From NCBI GenBank assembly GCA_016708125.1, contig JADJGF010000001.1, positions 1,820,001 through 1,884,000 on the forward strand: a DNA stretch of 64,000 nucleotides. The letters are read 5' to 3'. This stretch comes from Ignavibacteriota bacterium (lineage in GTDB: Bacteria; Bacteroidota; Ignavibacteria; Ignavibacteriales; Melioribacteraceae). This document shows positions 9,367 to 18,485 of this stretch, piece after piece (position 1 is the stretch's first letter; each line of letters starts with the position of its first letter). A program made the translations under genes and the position numbers. Under the pieces are notes generated by a model, which saw nothing but the letters and a program-made list of their open reading frames with translations, did not search any database and was not told the origin of the DNA.

Positions 9367-10356
9367 ATGTTGGAAAGAAAGGAAAAAAAGATAGTTTTTA
9401 TAACATGGGCTGAATATGGTTCACGTATGGAAAGTATTTCAATTGTATTAAATGCCGAACCGATTTTTATTGCAAATGTACGTAAAGAAAAAAAAATATG
9501 GGTTTCAGCATTTTTATATTTTTCCTATGCATACAGAAATATAAAAATTCTAAGTGACAGAAAACCAGATATAATAATAATAACAAACACTGTTTGGCCA
9601 ATTGCTTTGGTAAACTTCCTTTATGCAAAAATTACAAAAACAAAACTAGTTTTAGATTCTCATTCATGTGCCTTTGACTATGTATTCTACAAATACCCAT
9701 TATTTCTATCTTTAATCTTTGCAAAATATTCTGATTTGTCATTTGTAACAAATCAGAATCACCTTAAACTAGTACAAAGCAAAGGTGGTAAAGCGGTAAT
9801 ATTAAGTGATATTCCATTTGAAAGTAAATTCGAGTCTGTTAAAAAAAGAGATTTAGGAAATAAATTTAACATTTGTTATATATGCTCTTTTTCATACGAT
9901 GAACCATATTTTGAACTAATTGAAGCAGCTAAAAATTTACCAGATGTCCAAATATTTATTACTGGAAATTATCCAATTGCAAATATTACTCCCGAAAAAT
10001 ATGAACATGTTAAATTTACAGGTTATATAAATAATTACGAATATAGAACTCTTCTAAAAAGTGTTGATGCAATAATATCATTAACAAGAAATGAAGATAC
10101 GATGCAAAGAGCTGGTAGCGAATCAATATCTGTTGGAAAACCTTTAATACTTTCAGATACTAAAATGTTAAAAAACTATTTTACTCAGGGTACAGTCTTT
10201 GTTAAGAATACACCAGAAGAGATTGCAAATGGAATCACTGAACTTAGAAATGAATTTGAAAAGTATTCTTTCGAGATAATTAAATTTCAGAAAGAACGAA
10301 GTGAAAAATTTGATAATAAATTAAATGAAATAAAAGAAATATTGGAGTTAAAATGA
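9367..10356 (+). CDS. GT4/GT1-like glycosyltransferase, divergent
   Basis: A 329-residue GT-B-like protein, shorter than its neighbours. The ATG is preceded by AAAGGA about ten bases upstream. The acceptor domain includes KTKLVLDSHSCAFDYV, which resembles the histidine-bearing loop of GT4-like enzymes. The C-terminal domain reads FNICYICSFSYDEPY, VQIFITGNYPI, VKFTGYI, and a donor-site region ISLTRNEDTMQRAGSESISVGKPLILSD in which the usual first Glu cluster is modified. This is a real but divergent member. It overlaps the downstream dehydrogenase by four bases (ATGA), which links it functionally to uronic acid precursor supply. Confidence 0.8.
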   Translation: MLERKEKKIVFITWAEYGSRMESISIVLNAEPIFIANVRKEKKIWVSAFLYFSYAYRNIKILSDRKPDIIIITNTVWPIALVNFLYAKITKTKLVLDSHSCAFDYVFYKYPLFLSLIFAKYSDLSFVTNQNHLKLVQSKGGKAVILSDIPFESKFESVKKRDLGNKFNICYICSFSYDEPYFELIEAAKNLPDVQIFITGNYPIANITPEKYEHVKFTGYINNYEYRTLLKSVDAIISLTRNEDTMQRAGSESISVGKPLILSDTKMLKNYFTQGTVFVKNTPEEIANGITELRNEFEKYSFEIIKFQKERSEKFDNKLNEIKEILELK

Positions 10357-11663
10357 ACATAAGTATTTTTGGCTTAGGCTATGTTGGTTGTATTGGTTTA
10401 GGTTGTTTATCAGATCTTGGGCACAAACTTATAGGTGTTGATGTTGATCAAACCAAAGTTGATTTAATAAATAGTGGAAAAGCTACAATAGTTGAAAAAG
10501 ATATTGATGATTTGATTTTAAGGAATTTTGGTAATAATAAAATTAGTGCTACAACAAATAATGTTGAAGCTGTAAAAGATTCTGAAGTTGCGATTATATG
10601 TGTTGGAACACCGAATAATGAAAATGGCAAGTTAAATATGAATTATATATATCATGTCGCCGAAGAAATTGCGAATGCTTTAAAACAAAAGGAAAAATTT
10701 TTTACTATTGCAATAAGAAGTACAGTAATGCCTGGTACTAATAAAGAAATTATTAAAATAATTGAAGAAAAAAGTGGTAAAAAAAATAACGAAGATTTTG
10801 CAGTTGTTTCTAATCCAGAATTTTTGCGTGAAGGTTCTGCAGTTAATGATTTCTTTAATCCTCCTTATACAGTTTTAGCTTCAGAATCCCAAAAGGGAAT
10901 AAATGTAATGAAAGAAGTTTACTCTAAAATTAATGCTGAAATTATGGTAGTTGATATTGGAAGTGCAGAATTAATCAAACTTGTCAATAATACATTTCAT
11001 GCATTAAAAATAGTTTTTGCAAATGAAATAGGTAGAATATCAAAATCACTTGGTGTTGATAGTTTTAAATTGATGGATTTATTTGTTAAAGATAAACAAC
11101 TTAATATTTCACATAGATATTTTTTACCAGGATTTGCATATGGAGGTTCTTGTCTTCCTAAAGATCTAAAAGCACTAAATACTATTGCCCATGATAATTA
11201 TGTACAATTACCTACTATTGCTTCAATTGAAGTTAGCAATAAAATTCACATAGAATATGCATTAAGCATAATTTTAAATAAGAATAAAAATAAAATTGGA
11301 TTTTATGGTTTAGCTTTTAAAGCAGGTACGGATGATTTAAGATTTAGTCCTGCTTTGGAATTAGTTGAGAGACTTTTAGGAAAAGGATTTAATGTTAAAA
11401 TTTATGATAAAAATGTTAACCTTTCCAAGTTAATGGGTAAAAACCGTGATTACTTATTTAATAAATTACCACATATAAATGTACTTTTAAAAGAAAACCT
11501 TGATGATTTTCTAAATAATATAGATATACTTGTAATTGTAAACAAAGAAAAAGGTGTTGAAGAAATTTTGCATAGAAAATTGGATAATGTTGAAATTGTT
11601 GATTTAATTAGAGTTTTTAAAGATAATGAAACGTCTCTTGGCTATGACGGTATTTGTTGGTAA
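10353..11663 (+). CDS. GDP-mannose / UDP-glucose 6-dehydrogenase, AlgD-like
   Basis: A 436-residue NAD-dependent nucleotide-sugar dehydrogenase that oxidises the C6 hydroxyl to a carboxylate. The Rossmann motif is at the N-terminus (GLGYVG, residues 7-12), the NPEFLREG block at 154-161, and the catalytic cysteine in GGSCLPKD is Cys267, next to the position (268) known for AlgD. The sequence resembles AlgD more than UDP-glucose dehydrogenases: the start MNISIFGLGYVG, the central FANEIGRISKSLGVD, the FYGLAFKAGTDDLRFSP block, and the C-terminal ending GICW that AlgD also has. The product would therefore be GDP-mannuronate, or UDP-glucuronate if the resemblance misleads. It overlaps the preceding glycosyltransferase by four bases. 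The presence of an AlgI-like gene in the same locus supports a mannuronate-type, O-acylated polymer, but no alginate polymerase (Alg8) or epimerase (AlgG) is visible. Confidence 0.9.
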   Translation: MNISIFGLGYVGCIGLGCLSDLGHKLIGVDVDQTKVDLINSGKATIVEKDIDDLILRNFGNNKISATTNNVEAVKDSEVAIICVGTPNNENGKLNMNYIYHVAEEIANALKQKEKFFTIAIRSTVMPGTNKEIIKIIEEKSGKKNNEDFAVVSNPEFLREGSAVNDFFNPPYTVLASESQKGINVMKEVYSKINAEIMVVDIGSAELIKLVNNTFHALKIVFANEIGRISKSLGVDSFKLMDLFVKDKQLNISHRYFLPGFAYGGSCLPKDLKALNTIAHDNYVQLPTIASIEVSNKIHIEYALSIILNKNKNKIGFYGLAFKAGTDDLRFSPALELVERLLGKGFNVKIYDKNVNLSKLMGKNRDYLFNKLPHINVLLKENLDDFLNNIDILVIVNKEKGVEEILHRKLDNVEIVDLIRVFKDNETSLGYDGICW

Positions 11664-11793
11664 ACTTGGTATTCTTCATTAAAATTTCGGTGATTTGTAT
11701 TTAATGAGAATATATTTAATATACTAATTCTATAAATTATCCTTTTCATAAATTTATTTGTTATTTTTATTATTTAAATACATATAAAAACAA

Positions 11794-11810
11794 ATAATTC
11801 TAAGAATTAT
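11794..11810. repeat. short palindrome upstream of a glycosyltransferase gene
   Basis: ATAATTC and GAATTAT form a perfect 7-base inverted repeat around TAA, 15 bases before the ATG at 11826. It could be an operator or simply chance in AT-rich DNA; the position close to the start is the only support. Confidence 0.3.
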
Positions 11811-11825
11811 GTTTATTATTTTATA

Positions 11826-13004
11826 ATGAAATATAAAAGTATTTGTATTGTATCAAAATTCTTGTATGAAAATGATACAAGACTTCAGCAACAAATTTCT
11901 ATTCTTAGTCAAAACAACTTTTCTGTTGAAGTTATTTGTCAGCTTGAGGAAAAGAGAAATATTAGTATTAAGAAAAATGTTAGAGTTTATGGAGTTTCTA
12001 CACCGGGTGCAAAAGATACAATTCTTGAATATATCGGAAATACTTTAAGATTCGCATTACCGGCATTTTATTATCTTCAAAAACTTAATTTCTCAAAAAA
12101 GTTTGATATTATTATTGTTCACACTCTACCGGAATTATTAGTTTTTATTACAATTTTTCAAAAAATGTTCGGTACAAAAGTTATTTTAGATATTAGAGAT
12201 ACTTCTGTTGAACTTTTCGATTCCAAATGGAGTCATGAAAATAGAAAACTATTACGAAAATTAGTTGTTTTTTTTGCTAATCTTTCGTGCTCTATTGCTG
12301 ATAAAATTCTTGTTGCCAGTCCCGGATTTAAGGAAAAATTATTAGAAAGAAATATACCTGAAGAAAAAATAACAGTAGTATTTAACTCGGCAGATACAAA
12401 TATTTTTAGATTTGATTCGCAAAGGAAATATCAAAAAATTGAAAAAGATTTAAAAATAATATATCATGGATCAATTGCTGAAAGATTTGGAATTGATATA
12501 GCAGTTGAATCTATGAAATATATTACTGAAAAAATACCATATGCAATTTTAAACATTTACGGCTTTTATGATAAAGCTTTTAAAATTAGAATTGAAGAAA
12601 TAATAGGTAAACTTAAATTAGAAAATAATGTTTTTTTGAATGATAGAGAAAGTTTAGAAAACATTTATTTAAAGATTAAAGAATCTGATATTGGGATAGT
12701 ACCATATAAAGATGATTTTTTTATGCAGTTAGCTTTTTCTACAAAATTATTTGAATATGTAGCATCTGGAATTCCGGTTGTAACATCAAGATTAAAACCG
12801 GCAGAATCAGTCTTTAATGATGAAAGTTTGTTTTTTGTTGCTGCGAGAAATTCCCGAGAGCTTGCTGATATGGTTATTTATATTTCTCAACATCCGGAAT
12901 TACGTGAAAAACAAGTTAAAAATGCTTATGAAGATTATGCTAAAATTTCTTCCGAAATAATGAATAAAAGATTTTTGGATGTTCTTAATGGAATTTCCAA
13001 CTAG
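11826..13004 (+). CDS. GT4-family glycosyltransferase
   Basis: A 392-residue GT-B enzyme. The N-terminal domain has SKFLYENDTRLQQQISILSQ, like the 'D-x-R' opening of many GT4 proteins, and TKVILDIRDTSVELF. The C-terminal domain has KIIYHGSIAERFGIDIAVE, ILNIYGFY, SDIGIVPYKDD and ASGIPVVTSRLKPAESVF. It follows a 162-base AT-rich gap with a short palindrome, so it may have its own promoter. It is probably involved in assembling the same polysaccharide. Specificity unknown. Confidence 0.9.
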   Translation: MKYKSICIVSKFLYENDTRLQQQISILSQNNFSVEVICQLEEKRNISIKKNVRVYGVSTPGAKDTILEYIGNTLRFALPAFYYLQKLNFSKKFDIIIVHTLPELLVFITIFQKMFGTKVILDIRDTSVELFDSKWSHENRKLLRKLVVFFANLSCSIADKILVASPGFKEKLLERNIPEEKITVVFNSADTNIFRFDSQRKYQKIEKDLKIIYHGSIAERFGIDIAVESMKYITEKIPYAILNIYGFYDKAFKIRIEEIIGKLKLENNVFLNDRESLENIYLKIKESDIGIVPYKDDFFMQLAFSTKLFEYVASGIPVVTSRLKPAESVFNDESLFFVAARNSRELADMVIYISQHPELREKQVKNAYEDYAKISSEIMNKRFLDVLNGISN

Positions 13005-13058
13005 TTAATTCATTTTTCAATCAAATCAAAAATCTTAATTACCAACTTAAGTTTAATA

Positions 13059-13871
13059 ATGAAATCAAATATTTTAATCGATGCCCACATTCATATCCAT
13101 GAATGTTTTGATTTGAATACTTTTTTTAATTCTGCAAAATCAAATTTTCAAAATCAAGCGAACAAAATTAATTGTGATAATTTTCAGTCCGTACTTTGTT
13201 TAACAGAATCACATAAAGCAAATTATTTTGCAAATCTTTTTGATAAAGCTGAAACGAATGAGAAGATTGGTAACTGGGAAATTGTGAATACCCCAAATCA
13301 AAACTCAATAATTCTAAAAGATAAAGATAGTTTTGAAATCTTTTTAATTGCAGGTCGACAAATTGTAACTAAAGAAAATCTTGAAGTTTTGGCTTTAGGC
13401 TTAAATGAAGATCCGAATGACGGAAATCCAATTGAAGAAGTTATAAAATTTGTAAACGCGAATAAAGCTATTTCGGTTATTCCATGGGGTGTTGGTAAAT
13501 GGATGGGAAATCGCAAACAAATTGTTGAAAAATTAGTGTTGCAAAATAATACATTTCCTATTTATTTGGGTGATAATGGAAATCGCCCGTTTTTTTGGAG
13601 TAAACCGGAAATTTTTAATGAAGCTTTGAAAAACGGAATTATAAATATTCCCGGCAGCGATCCTCTTCCATTTTTAAATGAAGTGAAAAAACCGGGAAGT
13701 TTTGGATTTATTATCGATGGAAATTTAGATAAGGAAAAACCATTCGATAGTATTTATGAAAAAATAAATTCTTCCAAAATTCAGTTTAAAACTTATGGGA
13801 AATTGGAAACCGGATATAATTTTTTGAAAAATCAAATTTCAATGCAGATTGTTAAACGAAGTAGAAAATAA
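13059..13871 (+). CDS. PHP-like metal-dependent hydrolase
   Basis: A 270-residue protein starting with the metal-binding pattern DAHIHIH (residues 8-14), as in PHP-domain phosphoesterases and some amidohydrolases, followed by a TESH segment (residues 49-52) and a GRQIV strand. The segment VIPWGVGKWMGNR in the middle is distinctive. No signal peptide is visible, so it is probably cytoplasmic. It ends exactly where the next glycosyltransferase begins (TAA then ATG), so the two are coupled. In polysaccharide loci such proteins may act as phosphatases or deacetylases on sugar intermediates, but the substrate here is unknown. Only some of the canonical PHP metal ligands are obvious by eye. Confidence 0.65.
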   Translation: MKSNILIDAHIHIHECFDLNTFFNSAKSNFQNQANKINCDNFQSVLCLTESHKANYFANLFDKAETNEKIGNWEIVNTPNQNSIILKDKDSFEIFLIAGRQIVTKENLEVLALGLNEDPNDGNPIEEVIKFVNANKAISVIPWGVGKWMGNRKQIVEKLVLQNNTFPIYLGDNGNRPFFWSKPEIFNEALKNGIINIPGSDPLPFLNEVKKPGSFGFIIDGNLDKEKPFDSIYEKINSSKIQFKTYGKLETGYNFLKNQISMQIVKRSRK

Positions 13872-15056
13872 ATGAAAACTTTAGTAATTGCACCCCAGCC
13901 GTTTTTTTCTCCGCGCGGAACACCGTTTTCTGTTTATTACAGAACTATGATAAGTTCCGAGCTTGGCGTAAAAATGGATTTTCTCACTTACGGCGAAGGT
14001 CAAGATGTTGATATTCCAAATGTAAATATCATAAGAATTCCCAGATTTAAAATGTTGGGAAATGTAAAATTAGGTCCATCACCATTAAAATTATTTTTGG
14101 ATATTTTCATCATTTTAAAAATGCTTCAGCTTTTTATCACAAAAAAATATGATGTTGTTCACGCACATGAAGAAGCTGTATTTTTTGCTTGGTTTTTCAA
14201 ACCAATTTTTAAGTACAAACTTATTTATGATATGCACTCGAGTTTGCCGCAGCAGCTTACAAATTTTCAATTTACTACTTCTAAATTTTTGATTAACACT
14301 TTCAAAACTCTGGAAGATAAATGTTTGCAAAGCGCCGATGCAATTATTACTATTTGTCCCGATTTAAGAGATTACGTTAATACGATAATCACAAAAAAAG
14401 AAAAACATTTTTTAATTGAAAATTCAATCTTTGAGCCGGTGAAACAGAAAAATAATAATCAGCAAAAAACTTCTGAAGTTGAGTTGGATTTTAAAGTTGA
14501 GGAATTTGTAAAAAGTGATGAACAGCTTTTAGTGTATGCGGGAACGCTTGAGAAATATCAAGGAATTGATATTCTTGTAAAATCAATGAAAGGTGTTATC
14601 GAAAAAAATAATAAAGTAAAGTTAATTATTGCCGGCGGAACTAAAGTACAAGTCGAAGAGTTTTCTAAATTATCAAATGAATTTGGCGTAAATAATTTTA
14701 TAAAATTTACCGGAAGAGTTGCTCAAAAATATGCAAAAGAATTTTCTGCAAAAGCCGATATTTTACTTTCACCGAGAAGCGATGGAACAAATACTCCTCT
14801 TAAAATTTACGAACAATTAGCTTCGGGAAAACCGCTTGTTGCGACAAGAATTTATTCCCACACGCAAGTATTGACTGATGATGTTGCATTTTTAGTTGAG
14901 CCAAATCCGCAAGAAATGGCAAATGGAATTTTGGCTGCAATAAATGATAAAGAATCATCAAAACAAAAAGCTGATAATGCGCTAAAATTATACGAGAAAG
15001 AATATTCCCGAACTGTTTATACATCAAAACTTAAAAAATTATTGGAGACTTTATAA
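13872..15056 (+). CDS. GT4-family glycosyltransferase
   Basis: A 394-residue GT-B enzyme whose ATG abuts the previous stop. Acceptor-domain features are QPFFSPRGTPFSVYYR at the start, DVVHAHEE and LIYDMHSSLPQQL. The donor domain has LLVYAGTLEKYQGIDILV, VKLIIAGG, NFIKFTGRV, and the donor-site region LSPRSDGTNTPLKIYEQLASGKPLVA, the variant with KIYEQLA that is common in exosortase-associated and related loci. It is followed at once by the asparagine-synthase-like gene, with the start codon directly after its stop. A role in surface polysaccharide assembly is inferred. Confidence 0.92.
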   Translation: MKTLVIAPQPFFSPRGTPFSVYYRTMISSELGVKMDFLTYGEGQDVDIPNVNIIRIPRFKMLGNVKLGPSPLKLFLDIFIILKMLQLFITKKYDVVHAHEEAVFFAWFFKPIFKYKLIYDMHSSLPQQLTNFQFTTSKFLINTFKTLEDKCLQSADAIITICPDLRDYVNTIITKKEKHFLIENSIFEPVKQKNNNQQKTSEVELDFKVEEFVKSDEQLLVYAGTLEKYQGIDILVKSMKGVIEKNNKVKLIIAGGTKVQVEEFSKLSNEFGVNNFIKFTGRVAQKYAKEFSAKADILLSPRSDGTNTPLKIYEQLASGKPLVATRIYSHTQVLTDDVAFLVEPNPQEMANGILAAINDKESSKQKADNALKLYEKEYSRTVYTSKLKKLLETL

Positions 15057-16937
15057 ATGTGCGGTATTGCCGGCGTTGTTTCATTTCAATCTAACCCGAC
15101 AATTTCTTACGAAATGTTGAAATCTATGGTTGATACTTTGTATCACCGCGGACCCGATGAATCCGGTATGGCAATTCACGGTAATGCTGCATTGGGAATG
15201 CGCCGTTTATCTATTATAGATTTAAGCGGTGGAAGTCAGCCGATTTATAATGAAGATAAATCAATTTGGACAGTTTTCAACGGAGAGATTTATAATTTTC
15301 CGGAATTAAAAAGTGAGTTAACAAGTAAAGGTCATGTATTTAAAACTAATTCCGATACGGAAGTAATTGTTCACGGATATGAAGAATGGGGAAATGATTT
15401 TCCAAAACATTTAAATGGAATGTTTGCAATTGCAATGCATGATCAGAAAAAAAATAAATTTTTTCTTGTTCGTGATCATATCGGTATTAAGCCGGTTTAC
15501 TATTCATTCAATAATAAACGTATTGTATTTGGTTCGGAAATTAAGGCAATTTTAGAAACCAAACTTGTTGAAAAAGAATTGGATATGAATGCACTCGGAG
15601 AATTTCTTTCGTGGGAATATATTCCGGGTGAATCAACTTTATTAAAATCTGTAAAAAAATTAGAGCCGGGAAAATTTTTAGAAATTGATATTTCTAATCC
15701 CAAATGTAATCCTCAAGAATATTGGGATGTTCCGTTTCATTGCAATTCACAAAATTTAAGCGAAGCAGAATGGATTGAGAAAATAGATTGGCAGATTAAG
15801 AAATCAACAAAAATGCAAATGATAAGCGATGTACCGCTTGGCGCATTTCTCTCCGGCGGAGTTGATTCTTCTTTAATTGTTGCATCTATGGGAAATGCAC
15901 AAACATTCAGCATTGGCTTTGATGATCCGACATATAATGAATTAAATTGGGCGCGAAAAGTTGCAGATCATCTTGGCGTTGATCATAAAGATGAAATTAT
16001 CAAACCGAATGTATTGGAATTGTTTAATCATCTTATGCAATTTATGGATGATCCGATCGGTGATTTTTCTATTTTCCCAACTTATTTAGTTTCGCGACTT
16101 GCACGAAAGCACGTTACGGTAAGCTTAAGCGGCGATGGCGGCGATGAACTTTTCGGCGGATATGAAACTTATCTTGCAAATCATAAAGCAAATCAGTTTG
16201 AAAAAATTCCTTCTTTCTTGCGGAAAGGATTAATTGAGCCGGTTATAAATTCTATAAATCCAACAGCTAAGAAAAAAGGATTGATAAATAAATCGAAAAG
16301 ATTTGTTGAAGGATTGCAGTACGAGAATGAACTTTCTCATGCCCGCTGGCGCTTGTTTATTGGCGATGCCGTAAAACAAAGTTTGTTTACAAAAGATTCA
16401 TTAAATAAAATAAATGTAAATTCTGCGGATCATATTGTAAAATTGTTTAACAAAGCCGGCGATAGAGGCGAACTAAATAGAAGTTTGTATGTTGATGTAA
16501 AAAGTTATTTGGTTGATAATATTTTAACTAAAGTTGATAGAATGTCGATGGCAGTTTCACTAGAAGCACGTGTTCCGTATCTCGATCCCGATGTCGTTGA
16601 TTTAGCATTTCAAGTTCCGGAAAAATTTAAAACAAATTCGACCGAAACTAAAATAATTCTAAAAAAGGTTGCAGCTCAACATGTTCCAAGCGAATGTATT
16701 TATAGACCCAAAGAAGGATTTTCAATTCCGATAAAAAATTGGCTGAACAATGAATTTAAACCTTTGATGGATAATTTACTTGATGAAGGCAAAATTAAAT
16801 CAGATGGAATTTTTAATCCAATAATGGTTAAGAATTTGAAAAGTGAACATAATTCCGGAATTGCAAATCACAGCCATATTTTATGGGCTTTAATTGTTTT
16901 CCATGATTGGAAAAACAGATGGTTAGATTCTAACTAA
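15057..16937 (+). CDS. asnB: glutamine-hydrolysing asparagine synthase-like amidotransferase
   Basis: A 626-residue AsnB-type enzyme. The class II glutaminase domain begins MCGIAGVV with Cys2 as nucleophile, then YHRGPDESG, RRLSIIDLSGG and FNGEIYN. The synthetase domain carries the ATP PP-loop LSGGVDSS and later SLSGDGGDELFGGY and EARVPYLDPDVVDLA. The stretch EYWDVPF and the full length are close to the amidotransferases found in exopolysaccharide and exosortase loci, rather than to housekeeping asparagine synthase. No exosortase gene is visible. Its reaction here may be amidation of a uronic acid or another carboxylate of the polymer, using glutamine nitrogen. Plain asparagine synthesis remains possible. 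Confidence 0.9.
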   Translation: MCGIAGVVSFQSNPTISYEMLKSMVDTLYHRGPDESGMAIHGNAALGMRRLSIIDLSGGSQPIYNEDKSIWTVFNGEIYNFPELKSELTSKGHVFKTNSDTEVIVHGYEEWGNDFPKHLNGMFAIAMHDQKKNKFFLVRDHIGIKPVYYSFNNKRIVFGSEIKAILETKLVEKELDMNALGEFLSWEYIPGESTLLKSVKKLEPGKFLEIDISNPKCNPQEYWDVPFHCNSQNLSEAEWIEKIDWQIKKSTKMQMISDVPLGAFLSGGVDSSLIVASMGNAQTFSIGFDDPTYNELNWARKVADHLGVDHKDEIIKPNVLELFNHLMQFMDDPIGDFSIFPTYLVSRLARKHVTVSLSGDGGDELFGGYETYLANHKANQFEKIPSFLRKGLIEPVINSINPTAKKKGLINKSKRFVEGLQYENELSHARWRLFIGDAVKQSLFTKDSLNKINVNSADHIVKLFNKAGDRGELNRSLYVDVKSYLVDNILTKVDRMSMAVSLEARVPYLDPDVVDLAFQVPEKFKTNSTETKIILKKVAAQHVPSECIYRPKEGFSIPIKNWLNNEFKPLMDNLLDEGKIKSDGIFNPIMVKNLKSEHNSGIANHSHILWALIVFHDWKNRWLDSN

Positions 16938-16955
16938 TATAAAATAGATTTTAAA

Positions 16956-18485
16956 ATGACAAAAATTATTAGAGATATTAATTCCGCGAAAAACAAAAAT
17001 TATGATATGATCATAATCGGCGGCGGATTTTACGGTGTTATGCTTGCGTATGAATCATCATGCAGAGGATTGAAGACTTTATTACTTGAGAAAAATGATT
17101 TTGGTTCGGCAACAAGTTTTAACAGTTTAAGAATTGTTCACGGCGGATTGAGATATTTGCAGTCTTTGGATTTGCACAGATTTAAAGAATCCGTTGGCGA
17201 GAGAAAATGGTTTTTGAAAAACTTCCCGAATTTAACAAAACCGATTTCATGCTTAATGCCGCTTTACAACAAGGGTTTGCAGAGAAATTCAATAATGTGG
17301 GCAGCACTAAATTTAAATGATATTTTATCAATCAATCGTAACAATGAAGTTGGAGAAAAAAATAGTTTACTTAACGGTAAAGTAATTTCATCAAAAAAAG
17401 TAAAAGATATTTTCCCAATGGTTGATACAAAAGAATTAAAAGGCGGCGCAGTTTGGAATGACGGCGCAATGGATGACTCTCAGCTTGTAATTCTTGAAAT
17501 TTTAAAAGCCGTTACGGATAATGGTGGCACAGCTTTAAATTATTTTGAAGTAACAAATATTGTTCAAGAAAATAATAAAGTTAAAGGTGTAATTGCTGTT
17601 GATGAAGAATCAAATTCGGAAGTTGAGTTTAATTCATCAATTGTAATAAATTCAACCGGACCTTGGAGCAGAGAATTAGCAAAATCATTCCATAAAGATT
17701 TTGAAGATTTGTTTAAGTATTCAATTGCGTGGAATATTTTATTTGATGTTGATGCTTTATCGGAAAGCGCACTTGCTATTACTCCGCCAAAAGATAATGC
17801 AAAAGCATATTTTTTGCGTCCGTGGAAAGGTAAATTATTTGCCGGCACAACTCACCAAGCTTGGGATGGAGTTGAAACTAATCCAATTCCCACAGAAGAA
17901 TCAATAAACAATTTTATTGAAGATTTGAATTTGTCAATTCCCAATTTGAATTTAACAAAAGATAAAATTCTGCAAATTTATTCGGGATTGCTTCCGGCAA
18001 AAAAACAAGGTTCGAATGAAATTGCAGTAAGAGAAATTATTCTTAATCATGCGGAACAAGGCGGACCGCAAGGATTATATAGTTTATCCGGAGTTAAATT
18101 AACAACTTCACGATTAGTTGCGGAGAAAGTTTTAAATAAAATTTTCGAAAATAAAAATATTGGAAAAAGAAAAAGTATTAAGTTCAGTCCTAAATCAAAT
18201 AAAGAATACGGAGTTTTTGAATGGGATTGGAATTTAGAAGATAAAGAAGTTAGAGAAATTATTAAATCCAAATTTGAAAATGAATCGGTTGTTCATTTGC
18301 AAGATTTGCTTTTACGCCGATCAACATTAGGTGATAATCCAATTAATGCTTTAAAATATGCTGAAGAAATTTGTAAAATTTTAGGCTGGGATAAAGAAAA
18401 AACAGAAAATGAAATTGAAGATTTGAAGAATTATTATACGAAAAGAGGATTAGTAATTTCCGAAAAAGAAGGAGTTTTGGTTTAA
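16956..18485 (+). CDS. GlpD-like FAD-dependent oxidoreductase
   Basis: A 509-residue flavoprotein. The dinucleotide-binding motif GGGFYGVMLA follows the strand YDMIII near residues 17-33, then LLLEKNDFGSATSFNS and RIVHGGLRYLQ, which match the GlpD signature region (S-x-I-H-G-G-x-R-Y-L). Another block, NSTGPWSRELA, is the usual second FAD-contact segment. It ends with a small C-terminal helical region, so the length is normal for the family. Glycerol-3-phosphate dehydrogenases feed electrons to quinone, but the gene sits in a polysaccharide operon between an amidotransferase and an SDR, overlapping the latter by one base. It may oxidise a glycerol-phosphate-like or sugar intermediate instead. 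The substrate is not determined. Confidence 0.8.
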   Translation: MTKIIRDINSAKNKNYDMIIIGGGFYGVMLAYESSCRGLKTLLLEKNDFGSATSFNSLRIVHGGLRYLQSLDLHRFKESVGERKWFLKNFPNLTKPISCLMPLYNKGLQRNSIMWAALNLNDILSINRNNEVGEKNSLLNGKVISSKKVKDIFPMVDTKELKGGAVWNDGAMDDSQLVILEILKAVTDNGGTALNYFEVTNIVQENNKVKGVIAVDEESNSEVEFNSSIVINSTGPWSRELAKSFHKDFEDLFKYSIAWNILFDVDALSESALAITPPKDNAKAYFLRPWKGKLFAGTTHQAWDGVETNPIPTEESINNFIEDLNLSIPNLNLTKDKILQIYSGLLPAKKQGSNEIAVREIILNHAEQGGPQGLYSLSGVKLTTSRLVAEKVLNKIFENKNIGKRKSIKFSPKSNKEYGVFEWDWNLEDKEVREIIKSKFENESVVHLQDLLLRRSTLGDNPINALKYAEEICKILGWDKEKTENEIEDLKNYYTKRGLVISEKEGVLV

